From NCBI GenBank assembly GCA_911728455.2, contig OU452228.1:11112104-11176103 (forward strand): a stretch of DNA of 64,000 nt. The letters run 5' to 3'. A program made the position numbers and the translations under genes. Below are positions 38,181 through 47,212 of this stretch, one piece after another; positions within the stretch are counted from its first letter, which is position 1, and each line of letters starts with the position of its first letter. The stretch is from Marthasterias glacialis. Taxonomy: Eukaryota > Echinodermata > Asteroidea > Forcipulatida > Asteriidae. The notes under the pieces are model-generated. The model was given only the letters and a program-made list of their open reading frames with translations. It made no database searches and was not told where the DNA came from.

Positions 38181-38440
38181 TTAGCGGTCTTCTTAAATAC
38201 CGCTCCTTAAGGTTAGGTTTGGTCCTTGCTCTCCGTTTTTTCCTGTTGAGTTAACGGTCTCCTTAAATACCGCCCCTAGAGATCGAGTTAGTTTAGTTCA
38301 GTTAACGGTCTCCTTAAATACCGCCCCTAAAGATTGAGTTAGTTTAGTTCATTTAACGGTCTCCATAAATACCGCCCCCTAAAGATTGTGTTAGTTTAGT
38401 TCAGTTAACGGTCTCTATAAATAGCGCCCTCTTAAAGTTA
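38181..38440 (+). repeat. 51-bp tandem repeat, about 5 copies, upstream of the TIR gene
   Basis: The unit contains TTAACGGTCTCCTTAAATAC, CGCCCC and TTAGTTTAGTTCAG. Unit starts fall at 38181, 38251, 38302, 38353 and 38405, so spacing is 51-52 bp except for the first. Each copy carries a TATA-like TTAAATA; in the fourth this is CATAAATA, and in the fifth CTATAAATAG. Confidence 0.8.
38415..38424 (+). promoter_or_regulatory. Probable TATA box of the TIR gene
   Basis: CTATAAATAG lies in the last unit of the 51-bp array and matches the canonical TATA consensus. A start of transcription 25-35 bases downstream would fall near 38445-38455, ahead of a stretch that ends in a good splice donor at 38678. 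The other four units carry weaker TTAAATA or CATAAATA versions at the equivalent place. Confidence 0.45.
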
Positions 38441-38446
38441 CGGCAA

Positions 38447-38677
38447 GTTAGCTTGAGCAAGATCAACCCCTGTGTCAATGTCATGACCAGCCGTAGTGTG
38501 TGAAACAAGAATTCGCCTGTTGTCCGTTCCCAGCGCCTAAACCAAAAGCGCTGGAGGAATAGTTTCCATATTTATCGATGTAACCGGACACCGAGAGTTA
38601 CTCCAAAGGTGACAATCTGATACTGTTGAGTGAACTCACTGAACTGAGATATGCTGCACACTTGATGATCTAAAGTT
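38447..38677 (+). other. Candidate 5' UTR exon of the TIR gene
   Basis: The 3' end is proposed from the donor GTAAGT at 38678, preceded by AAAGTT. The 5' end is only inferred from the TATA box. No long frame starts in it. If correct, the next exon is 39318-39460. Confidence 0.35.
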
Positions 38678-39317
38678 GTAAGTTGGACACTGGCCTTTAA
38701 ATCTGCAGCTCGTTGTTATCATTATCAATACAAGTCAATAGATAAGATGTCTTCTTTAAAACTGGAGTGACAGTGGCATGCAACAACAACAAATTATTCC
38801 TGAAATGCACGAGTTCCTCCAACCATTTTGTTGCTGCTGTCAATGTTTTGTCTTCATTTATTTTGGATTGAAAGTGTAGAACTGATCCCTAGACTATAGG
38901 AGCTCTGCAACAGAATGCATGTTGTTGCTCTAACGTAGCTGATATCACTCGGCCATGTTCTTGCAGCGTTGCAATTGCTTCAAAGATATCTGTATGTTGT
39001 TTGGCAATCATTTCAGAGTTAACAGGCAAGGCTGTGTTTTTGCGGTTGTGTTGTGTTTTTTGTATGTGCTGTTTTCAATCTTGTTTTTTTTTTACTTAGT
39101 TTTTGATTGAAAGCATAGAAAAAGGTCTTAGTTAAAATTAATTTAAACTGAACCTAACTATTTTAATGAAAACATCTGCTTTCTACAGGCCTTATGAAAT
39201 TTAGCCCAGAATTGATTGATTTTGGCTGTAGCTGTTGATTATAATCTACCGATAGCCACAACCAAAGCCGTCAGGAATGACATGGCTTTAAATCTAATGT
39301 GTTTGATTACTTTGCAG

Positions 39318-39460
39318 TGCTGACCCCCAATTACCTCTTGCACAGAGCAAAACAACATCGCCCTCTGCTGTTCAAGAAAGGCAAACAGGAACATGCGGGC
39401 CCTGTTCTATGTAAAGGAGAGTAGCCTGTCTATGACCCAAGTCCAATATGTGGACTGCAG
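39318..39460 (+). other. Exon 2 of the TIR gene (contains start codon)
   Basis: Bounded by the acceptor TTACTTTGCAG and the donor CAG|GTAATA. The coding frame is closed by a TGA at its 5' edge and opens at the ATG at 39393, which has an A at -3. The first 75 bases would therefore be 5' UTR. The coding part is given as a separate entry. Confidence 0.55.
39393..39460 (+). CDS. TIR-domain protein, coding exon A (N-terminus)
   Basis: This exon encodes 22 residues starting MRALFYVKESSLSM and ending QYVDC, plus two bases of a split codon. The frame continues without interruption into the exon at 39926: AG|G gives arginine. No signal peptide is evident: the hydrophobic ALFYV is followed at once by charged residues. 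The start is chosen because the frame is closed upstream by a stop within the same exon and this is the first ATG. The matching phase at both junctions supports a real gene model more strongly than the short peptide itself. No function can be assigned to this part alone. Confidence 0.5.
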
Positions 39461-39925
39461 GTAATACAAGTGTGATCTCAAAATCTTTATTTTTAAACAT
39501 GAGCTTTTCACTTTATTTTCTATTTATCTCAACAAGACAGTGGCATTTGCAAAAATTTGTGAAAGGGGAGGGGGATCTTGGAATGAAGTGAGTCAGACCA
39601 CACCATCTTTTAATGGGTTGAGGGAAAAGTGAAGTGTTAACCAGGGAAAATACAACCAGACTAGAACATATCAACCAGAAAACTATTGTTCAGATGAAAA
39701 TAATTCTTTTTGAGCAGAAAGAATACTGTGTAAAGAAAAAGCACCTCTTGTACTGTGTCCTCCACAGGAGTTTGGAGACAACCTTGAGGAGCATATCTTT
39801 CATGCGTCACCTGAGGCTAAAAAGCCATCGCTGAAACATCTCAATATGAATGTTTAGACATTGCCATGCATACAACAAGGGAGATTTCAAATGAGAAAGT
39901 TGAGTTGAAATTTTGTTTCTGACAG

Positions 39926-40152
39926 GACCAGTAGTGTCGACGGCATCGGCCTTGCATGCCACCAGATCATTGTGTCCTTCATCATGAGAGTCACCTTGAT
40001 GGCTAAACCTTTGATGGATCCCACCATCCAGTTCAATATCTTCATCTCCTACTGTCACAGCGACTCAGAGAGAGCAAATCACATTGTGAAGTACTTGAAT
40101 ACACTCAACCCAGACCTTCGACTTTTCTTTGATACACAGGAATTGAAAACAG
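39926..40152 (+). CDS. TIR-domain protein, coding exon B (N-terminal half of TIR domain)
   Basis: The acceptor is TTTTGTTTCTGACAG and the donor CAG|GTTGGT. The 75 codons contain FNIFISYCHSDSERA, which matches box 1 of TIR domains (hydrophobic strand, then S-Y/H, then D or E), and LRLFFDTQELKTG, which matches the second strand and the D...L..G loop. TIR domains mediate homotypic contacts in Toll/IL-1R, MyD88 and SARM1 signalling, and some hydrolyse NAD. Here the domain stops after the loop, before the helix that carries the catalytic glutamate in NAD-cleaving members. The residues before it (IIVSFIMRVTLM) are hydrophobic but interrupted by an arginine. Without splicing, the frame hits TGA right after ELKTGW. 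The exon ends in phase 1, which does not fit the phase-0 exon at 40982, so an exon is missing or the gene is broken. Confidence 0.7.
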
Positions 40153-40981
40153 GTTGGTGAATGACTGGAACACACTTTCAGGAAACAGCTGATTTTTAAG
40201 AGGGACCAAATTCACTGAATTTGCTTTTGGTTTGACAAAACAATATCATCTCTGTATTCTGCCCATCTCAGAAGGTCTTATAAAAATATCTTGTTCTTCA
40301 AAAGGTAAAAAAAAAGTGGTATTTATCTGGCATTTTACAGTGAAAACAAACTTGGCAGTCGCCATTACTGTGTACGTTGCGAATATTACATTGTAAATAA
40401 AAATATGGTCCGTCCACACACACAACTCACTGTGTCTGTCGCACATGGTGTGTGTGCGCTGGTTTGGTGATAGGGATCCAACCTTTGAACCTTTTTTAAT
40501 TGCTTGTGTAAAACTAAAGTTATAACTTGTCAAACTTCGAGGGCAGTTGTGAGCAGTTTTTAGGCAGGGTGCTTCCGGGCGGTATGAGTGCTAAAGGGTT
40601 AATAGATTTGTTTTTAAAACAAATTGAAATATTTCGTTTGATGTTGTCATACAATATTTTTACACAAATGCCAGCACTCACTTTGATAAATTGGTATAAA
40701 GGTTTGTGTTGTAAAAAGTCATTAAAGACCTACACCATTGAGATGAATGCAGTGCATCTTCCTCTCTGAGAAGCAACCATCTTGGTCATGGACCCTGTTT
40801 GCAATAGTGATAATGAACCCTGATTTTCATGATATCAAAAAGGGGTCAGACTATTATACCCTTAGTTACATTGTTTTGTATCCAGGGAAAAGATAAGATG
40901 AACACAGGAAAGATTACCTAGGCTGGGCACTTTGAACAATTTCTTATTTCTTAAAATTTGTTTTGATATAATTTAAACCAG

Positions 40982-41149
40982 GCCTTGACAGTTGATTTGG
41001 ACACCGTTCTGGAAAGTGTACAGCAACTTCACTTCCAAGAGAAGTACGATGACAAAGAGAATCTGATTGAGAAAGAGCTGAAATTTCCCATGCATCTTCC
41101 TGACTTTTTGCCAAATAGCCCTGAGACGACTGGTGATAACAAGGACGAT
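40982..41149 (+). CDS. TIR gene, linker exon
   Basis: The acceptor is AATTTAAACCAG and the donor GACGAT|GTAAGTAAG. The 56 codons are open in one frame only. They encode an acidic, probably helical segment (VDLDTVLESVQQLHFQEKYD, then ENLIEKELKFPMHLPDFLP). No domain recognised. In the same frame, reading on through the donor, comes KCDVAFSHAKEDKD, which looks like box 1 of a second TIR domain. The donor may therefore be cryptic and the exon may run on to 41413. Phase 0 at its start conflicts with the phase 1 end of the preceding exon. Confidence 0.5.
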
Positions 41150-41413
41150 GTAAGTAAGTGTGATGTTGCATTCAGCCACGCTAAGGAGGATAAAGATACG
41201 CCATCTACCTTGCTAAGATGCTTGGCCAAGTTTCCAGGCTTGTGGTGAACGGCACCCCTCGTCGGACCTTGAACGACTCTCTGTAATCGATCAAGACAAA
41301 CACATCATCGCTATCCTATCCCCACATTACATTGACTTACTGGAGAAATGTGCAAAGCTTGCTCTTCTTGTTGCAGCTCCGAAGATACTACTAGAAGAAA
41401 TTAAGACACACAG
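41150..41413 (+). pseudogene. Second TIR-like segment, split over three frames
   Basis: Three consecutive pieces in different frames together resemble one TIR domain. CDVAFSHAKEDKD (frame of the linker exon) gives box 1. IYLAKMLGQVSRLVVNG is displaced by what looks like a one-base loss near 41191-41196. SDLERLSVIDQDKHIIAILS, followed by PHYID, gives the later strand and the SPxY box. A donor, CAG|GTAGTT, closes the segment at 41413. Either this copy has decayed, or two single-base errors exist in the assembly. The glutamate that ends the usual C..E motif is not obvious after LLEKCAKL. I do not offer a repaired protein. Confidence 0.55.
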
Positions 41414-41487
41414 GTAGTTCATCCTGTTTCCTTTTTATGCACATTTAACCCTCCTACTGACCGACCAATCAATAGTGCTTTTCAGAA

Positions 41488-41602
41488 TGAACCAGAGCCA
41501 CTTGAACCGACGTCTGAGGGGAGTTTAAGCCAGCAAGGTAAAGCAGAGCTGAAACCAGTTGAATCCAGTCGGCTGGACAAACACAAAATGATCAAAGAAA
41601 AG
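41488..41602 (+). other. Possible further exon of the TIR gene
   Basis: The acceptor is ATAGTGCTTTTCAG and the donor AAAGAAAAG|GTAGCG. After one base, a 38-codon frame begins MNQSHLNRRLRSLSQQGKAE, followed by a lysine-rich segment. This could be a basic tail. The frame is open past the donor for eight more codons to TAG, so it could also be terminal. Linkage to the TIR gene rests on proximity, strand and splice signals only. Confidence 0.35.
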
Positions 41603-41875
41603 GTAGCGTGCTGTGCCTTGTTCTAGGAAGTCCGATACTCATAGTATCAGAGAAGAAATCTTGTGCCTTTTAGCAGCACTACATTTAACAAGGTAAAATC
41701 TATTCTCCAGTGTTTTCATCAAACTATGAAATACCTCATACAATGGTTTTTGCGCTACATTTATTTTATTCATATTTTCAATTTATTGCAAAGTATAAAT
41801 TTAAGTACACTTTAAACTATATTTTTAGCTTTTTGACTAACACATATATATTTACCCCAAAAATGGCTAATGGCC
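41603..41875. other. AT-rich spacer
   Basis: No coding or repeat signal recognised between the TIR gene region and the retroelement fragment. Confidence 0.4.
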
Positions 41876-42172
41876 TCACGTTTCGACCCTAGCAGTATCT
41901 TTCTCAAAGACTAAATGACAACACAACTCACACACATTCAGACCATGGGGTTGAATCGTGTGGAGGCGCCTTATCCACAGATTCTCCCTACTCAGACGAA
42001 CAGTTTCACTGTAGTTTCCTAGTGCCTCAATGCTCTGTAAAATCATGTCAGAGGTAGAATGATTTGGGAAATTGAAGTAATGACCGACAGGTGTATCCAG
42101 GTTTGGGGTTTTGGGTGTTGACTGTGGATCTATGACCACAGAAACGTCTTGTGAGTGTAAGGGTAAAAACAT
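41876..42172 (-). pseudogene. Penelope-like retroelement C-terminal (GIY-YIG end) fragment
   Basis: A 98-codon minus frame contains PVGHYFNFPNHSTSDM, then ENLWIRRLHTIQPHGLNV, then a short tail to its stop. The combination of a VG-H-FN-P-H-S-x-DM segment and a R-E-x-W-I-x-x-L-x-T-x-x-P-x-GLN segment is what I remember from the C-terminal endonuclease region of Penelope-like elements. Upstream, on the same strand, no reverse transcriptase is visible, so only the 3' end of the element is present, as usual for 5'-truncated copies. The sequence just after the stop (TTCGACCCTAGCAG) belongs to its 3' tail. Family assigned from memory, without alignment. Confidence 0.55.
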
Positions 42173-43133
42173 GAGGCCATTAACCTTTTTAGTATTTGTT
42201 TGCCTTCATACCAGAGGTAATTTGGGTTGGTAAGCAGTTTGCAACAGCTAATTCTATTCTCTCACATATATATTTAAACAGCACCTTAAATAACTTCTTT
42301 TTCATCTATGTTTTATATATTTTCTTGGTGTATGCACAATCTATTTGTTGGTAATTAAAAAGTTTGTTATGGTTAAGATGTCTTTTAAGAACACTTTATC
42401 AAGCATTGGTTGATTAATATTGTCAGTCAAACATTTTGTAGGATGCCCAGAGGGTGGCAGAACCATGGGAACCAGACTAATAGAGGTTTTCATGTACACA
42501 AACAAAATATGGTGTTGAAATTAGTCGTCACTGATCAACCAATACTTGCAGACTAACAACACCAAACAGGGATTGTAAACAACTAGGAAAGTAGGAAAGA
42601 AAAATAATGTAAATATAGGAAATAGAATAATTAAGTTGTATTGTTGATATAAATGAAATAGGATAGAACATAACAAAGTATTTTCAAAACGAAATAATAT
42701 TTATGTAAAATAAATAAAATGCAGTAAATAGTGTTGAAGAAAATATTTTCTGACATTTGCGTGCCACCAATCAAAATATGTCAGTATGTTTTTTTATAGT
42801 AGCATTGATTGATATACTCAGTAATACGTAATACTTTGGAAATAAAAAAAAATAAAAAAAAGAAACTTTAGCAAGTAAACAAAAAGATAATAAAAAACGA
42901 AAACATTGAAGCTATTCATTAACATTCCACTAATACTAAGAGCTAGATGGTTTTGTATTAGTGACTAAAGGGAAAGGCCATCCTACAGCAATAAGGGTAT
43001 GCCTTTACTTGGACACTTTATGCAAATATATCTGATGCTATTAATCAAAGCAATGTTTTGTAAAACAATAACAATATTATTATTTGTGTTTTCATCCTAC
43101 ACCAATGTGTGATGGCCACTGTATCGTGTGGGT
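42173..43133. other. AT-rich non-coding stretch
   Basis: No frame of interest. Several A-rich runs near 42840-42900. Confidence 0.5.
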
Positions 43134-43232
43134 AAGTGATGACGTTTTGGAGCCAGAAGTGCAGTGTAAAGAATGTTGATGTATATATATATTTGTTTAC
43201 ATTGCAGTTCTGGCTCCAAAATGTCATCACTT
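43134..43232. repeat. Long hairpin, 41-bp arms
   Basis: AAGTGATGACGTTTTGGAGC at the left is answered at the right by GCTCCAAAATGTCATCACTT. The pairing continues inward through CCAGAA, GTGCA and TGTAAA, with about 37 of 41 positions matching and two of the mismatches able to form G-U pairs in RNA. The AT-rich loop contains (AT)n. It could be a MITE or a long hairpin RNA gene. Confidence 0.7.
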
Positions 43233-43262
43233 CCCAAGAGGATACTCACTACTTCACCAAGG

Positions 43263-43335
43263 CATGTGGAAGAAATCCAAAGGCATTCTACTCTGGCCTT
43301 GAATTCAAACCCACGGCCCCCACAATCTAGAAATG
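43263..43335 (-). mobile_element. tRNA-derived SINE fragment, minus orientation
   Basis: GTGGAAGAAATCCAAAGGCA and TTCAAACCCACGGCCCCCAC correspond, reversed, to the box B region and body of the copy at 43413. The tRNA head beyond box B is truncated. Confidence 0.55.
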
Positions 43336-43412
43336 ATTTCATGCACGGTGCAGAAGCATTCCACAATCAAGTAAATGGTCAAGTATCTTTTGATTGTGCT
43401 TCAGGTGCTTTA

Positions 43413-43520
43413 TGCTCGATGGTCTAGTGGTAAGACATCTGTTCCAGAAAGGTAGGGGTCATGGGTTTGAATCCTACCTGAGTTATATGCCAGTGGATTT
43501 CTTCCACAGGACTCGGGAAA
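43413..43520 (+). mobile_element. tRNA-derived SINE head, plus orientation
   Basis: TGGTCTAGTGG (43420-43430) fits polymerase III box A and GGTTTGAATCC (43464-43474) fits box B, with 33 bases between. The D stem GTCT/AGAC is intact; the anticodon and T stems need wobble or mismatches, and the acceptor stem does not pair. It is therefore not a functional tRNA. The body TGCCAGTGGATTTCTTCCAC is shared with the inverted fragment at 43263. Confidence 0.6.
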
Positions 43521-43531
43521 TCACTGAGTAT

Positions 43532-43688
43532 ATAGACAACCTTGCAATTACTTTTTATGCAAGCGTTAGCCGTAGAATGAGGTGCATGCTGGTCTAGTTT
43601 TGACAAATGTTATCACTAAAACTAGACCAGCATGCACCGTGTACCACAGCTAACGCGTGCGTAAAAAGTATTTTAAGAAGTTGTCTAT
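43532..43688. repeat. Long inverted repeat, arms of about 70 bp
   Basis: The inner arms GGTGCATGCTGGTCTAGTTT and AAACTAGACCAGCATGCACC are perfect, around a short loop. Outward, the pairing continues imperfectly through GTTAGC, ACTTTTTA-GC and TAGACAAC. The right arm abuts the MITE at 43686. Confidence 0.7.
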
Positions 43689-43870
43689 TGACCCCTTGCA
43701 TGCACGTCACAGGCAGCGACCGTGCTACGCTCACCATTTTGGAAGTCAATAGGCATACGTGTAAACGCCACGTCGCCAAAATGCGCACCACACTGTATAA
43801 TACATAGTGACTTCCAAATTGGCACAACCAAGATTATTGTGAAGATGACATCAGGTGAATTGAGTTAACA
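43686..43870. mobile_element. TA-flanked MITE, copy 2
   Basis: TATTGACCCCTTGCATGCAC at the left end is identical to the copy at 10150. ACGTGTAAACGCC, AAAATGCGCAC, ACAACCAAGATTATTGTGA and CAGGTGAATTG are shared in order. The right end (GAGTTAACA) has lost the exact inverted end. Confidence 0.65.
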
Positions 43871-44117
43871 CTGCTCATCACACAACAGTGAAGGGTAAAA
43901 ATGAAAATCATAATCTTTATCCCCAATGGAAATATTACAACTATTAAATAAAAATATCATTGATGATATGACAAACACGGGAGAAACATACTGAAAAGTT
44001 ACAAATAATGTGTAGGCCTTGTTTAATTGAAAAATTATGTGGATGTTGTTAAAAACATGAATGTGAATGTACTTAAAGATGATAATATAGCATACTTTTT
44101 AATTTGATGATCAGTAT

Positions 44118-44625
44118 GGGTTATACAAATAAATAACTTCATGTAATCATGTGGTAAAGTAACCTGTGTGCAGGGTTTATACAAATAAATAACTTCATGT
44201 AATCATGTGGTAAAGTAACCTGTGTGCAGGGTTTATACAAATAAATAACTTCATGTAATCATGTGGTAAAGTAACCTGTGTGCAGGGTTTATACAAATAA
44301 ATAACTTCATGTAATCATGTGGTAAAGTAACCTGTGTGCAGGGTTTATACAAATAAATAACTTCATGTAATCATGTGGTAAAGTAACCTGTGTGCAGGGT
44401 TTATACAAATAAATAACTTCATGTAATCATGTGGTAAAGTAACCTGTGTGCAGGGTTTATACAAATAAATAACTTCATGTAATCATGTGGTAAAGTAACC
44501 TGTGTGCAGGGTTTATACAAATAAATAACTTCATGTAATCATGTGGTAAAGTAACCTGTGTGCAGGGTTTATACAAATAAATAACTTCATGTAATCATGT
44601 GGTAAAGTAACCTGTGTGCAGGGTT
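44118..44625. repeat. 56-bp tandem repeat, 9 copies
   Basis: The unit GGTTTATACAAATAAATAAC, TTCATGTAATCATGTGGTAA, AGTAACCTGTGTGCAG repeats about nine times with essentially no differences after the first copy (which lacks one T). Such uniformity points to a recent expansion. No reading frame spans it. Confidence 0.95.
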
Positions 44626-45164
44626 TCTTTTCCTTGGCTGTCTTGGACTTGCATGGGGTGGAGTCAGTGATGTAGCGCAAGGGGTAGGGGATAATGTCAA
44701 CCCCCCCTTCCCCCACCCCGACACCCGGCCAGTTTTCTCGAAATTTTTGCAAGAGATAGAAAGGGTAAAAGGGTATTATTGTTTACTGATACAAATGATT
44801 GGGATGACACATAACACTGAAGTCCAATTTGTCCTGCATTTTTATTTGTTTATTTGAAACAGTCCAATCATAATTGCTCTATCCAGAAGTGTATGGTATT
44901 AAATTTTGAGGTGGCCCATGTAGTCCACCAAGTTAACACTTTCGGAAATGAAGAATTGTTTTGTACCGACCACTCCCTGGTCTGCCAACACTTCTTATAT
45001 AATGATGTGTCAACCTATAAGGTGTTTGTGAGTGTATGGAATAAGAGATTTTAAATAAATTTTGTTTTCTTCTATTAACATTAAGTTTCCTAAAATGGCA
45101 CTCACTTTCTTCACTTCTCCCCTCCCATGCACTTTGGACTGTGGGCTTTTTGATAAACACTACC
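44626..45164. other. Spacer with hAT-like fragment
   Basis: CAGTGATGTAGCGCAAGGGG at 44664 looks like a mutated 5' end of the hAT-like family, followed by a C-rich tract to about 44735. The matching 3' end is not evident. The remainder holds no supported gene. Confidence 0.45.
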
Positions 45165-45366
45165 CAGTGTTGTAACCAGTGGGGGTCATGCCCACCTGCT
45201 CAGAACCCTTGCCACCCAATGAGATAAAAAATGAATGGCTCCATACATCCCCCACCATGTCTTTGTCCCAAATAATGTCTTTGCCCCAAATAATGTCTTT
45301 GCCCCCTGCTGCCCCCCCTGCTTGCCCCCCCCCCCCCCCCAATGAAAATGTCTGGTTATGCCACTG
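45165..45366. mobile_element. hAT-like element
   Basis: Ends CAGTGTTGTAACCAG and CTGGTTATGCCACTG. Flanks ACACTACC and TTGCTACC share their last five bases. The interior has three copies of AATAATGTCTTTGCCCC-like sequence and long C tracts. Confidence 0.65.
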
Positions 45367-46655
45367 TTGCTACCCAACCCCTATCATTCCCTGGACTCCC
45401 ATGCTTTTGGAATATGACATTATTTCTTATTTTGAGCAACAATTAAATCTGAAAACAAACTGTTACCCTCTAACTCCGCCCCTAACCTAACCACCACATG
45501 GTCTCAGTCAATGCTTGTCAAGTATGATGCTTCACCTTTTAAGCTACATTTGTTTCCTCTTCTTGATTCAAAATATCAAATTATTAAGGGGTGACATCCC
45601 CCACACTGCCCTGCCCTTACCATTCAATAAACACTTTTCATTATTTTACTGGTAATTATGAAAAAGGCACTGGTCCCATACCACTGCATCCCACTGCACC
45701 CTCCCCTTTATACCATGCCCGATATGTGGCAGAGAGAGCCCCCCCCAAAAAAACAACAAAAACAAACAAACAAACAAACAAACAAACAAACAATAAAAAT
45801 TCCCATTCTTTAACACACTCTTCCCCTCTTGAACAGAAGCACACCCCCTAAAATCCTCAAAAGAATTTCTGAGATTCCCAGAACACAATGAAGACACAAT
45901 CGGAGGGGGTACACCCTGCCACATATCGAGCACCAAATGCTCCCCCCTTCCCTCCCCAACGCCTACCCAGCCACTCCTTGGCTGTCAGCAATTACTTGGA
46001 TAATATTTGTAATAGTTTGAGCTGCAAGGTATCCATAAAGATAGAAGTATATAAAAGTTTAATTCAGTGCATCGTATTTTTTTCAAGAGCACATCTCAAT
46101 GATACCCCCACCCTCCACCAACTCACCCCCTAACCCTGTAGACAGTGAACACTTTAGAATCAATGTTATTTCTTGATAATAATAACAATTTTGTGTGCTG
46201 CTATGTTTCTTTGAACTTCCGCCTTCTAGCCCCACCCCTCCTACCACCCTCACCCCCACCGGGGTCCCCATCCCAACCCCTACCACGGGCCTACTTCAAA
46301 AACAGTATGGTTTTTGACTATAGACCTTTATCATGGTGCCGCAATCTTGATTTTCTCCCATTCAAACCAATGTAACCAAACCGAGGCTGTGAGGACAAAT
46401 AGTCTGGTTCCTTTTTGTAGAATGAATATTAGCATCTATTACTGTTATTGGATACAAGGAACATGACCAAGATGATTGCAGCATGATAAAGGTCGATTGT
46501 ATCGAGCTTCCCCTTTCATGTCAAACCTAAAATTAATAAATATTTTCTTAACCGAATGTATAAGAGAATGATCACCTCGCATATTTATTGTTTATGGGCC
46601 GTTATCGGTAACTGAAGCTTGGCGATATCCTTTTTTTATTAGCAGTTTTTAAATA
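45367..46655. other. C-rich, low-complexity stretch
   Basis: Many CCCC(A/T)CCC tracts occur on the + strand, with an (AAAC)n run at 45761-45792. Frames here are proline- or glycine-rich translations of these tracts. No gene supported. Confidence 0.5.
45761..45792. repeat. (AAAC)n microsatellite
   Basis: About eight uninterrupted copies of the tetranucleotide, with related A-rich sequence before it. Confidence 0.9.
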
Positions 46656-46915
46656 CAGTGACATAGCCAGCATCATTTTTGTAGGGGGGTGGCAAAGTGG
46701 GTACGGATATTTGTAGAGGGGGCAATTTCGGTTAAAATTGCCTGATTATAGCAAATGTCATGGTGTCCAGAGGCTGACCGGGGCAAGCAAGGGGAGGACA
46801 AGATGTTCTTCAGGGGGGGCAGTTCTTCATGAAGGCAGCTGTCACCTTCCCCCTTTTCCACATTTTCCCTTTTCTCCCTTCCCCCTCCCCCCCCCCCGTA
46901 CCCCCTTCCCCACTG
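46656..46915. mobile_element. hAT-like element with target duplication
   Basis: Starts CAGTGACATAGCCAG and ends CCCCACTG. TTAAATA is present on both flanks (46649-46655 and 46917-46923). The interior GATATTTGTAGAGGGGGCAA, then TGATTATAGCAAATG and CCAGAGGCTGACCGGGGCAA, is the 1246-type interior inverted. Confidence 0.75.
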
Positions 46916-47202
46916 CTTAAATAGTACACATGCCATATCATTAACGTGTAGAGTCAAGTCGGGCGTCCGTGACATGACCGATGTGAATGCGCATAAATAT
47001 TTAAATGAACTCTTTTGTTGTCAGCTCATGGCGTGTTTGTCTTTTGGCGGGAGAGAACAATGTTCTCAACCGGGTCTAATTTATCAATCGTCTGCAACTG
47101 TAAAAATGCTTACGTCAATCCACTTATGACCAATCACAATCGCCCATTCACGATTGGAAAATTGTGCGGAGTGAAAATTAGACCGTAAAATCAACTTAGA
47201 AA

Positions 47203-47212
47203 TACTATAAAT
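47203..47212 (+). promoter_or_regulatory. Possible TATA box of the small three-exon gene
   Basis: ACTATAAATT lies about 100 bases before the first ATG of the putative first exon and about 370 before the proposed start codon. AT-rich sequence is common here, so this is weak. Confidence 0.2.

Noticed and set aside
43413..43485. Possible tRNA gene (box A and box B present)
   Set aside because: The acceptor stem does not pair, the anticodon stem needs several wobble pairs, and the sequence continues into a body shared with an inverted copy. It is a SINE head or tRNA relic.
44118..44625. CRISPR-like array of 56-bp units
   Set aside because: Units are identical head to tail with no variable spacer between them.
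45165..46920. Glycine- or proline-rich small proteins from frames in the C-rich stretch
   Set aside because: These are translations of CCCC/GGGG tracts inside hAT-like elements and low-complexity DNA.
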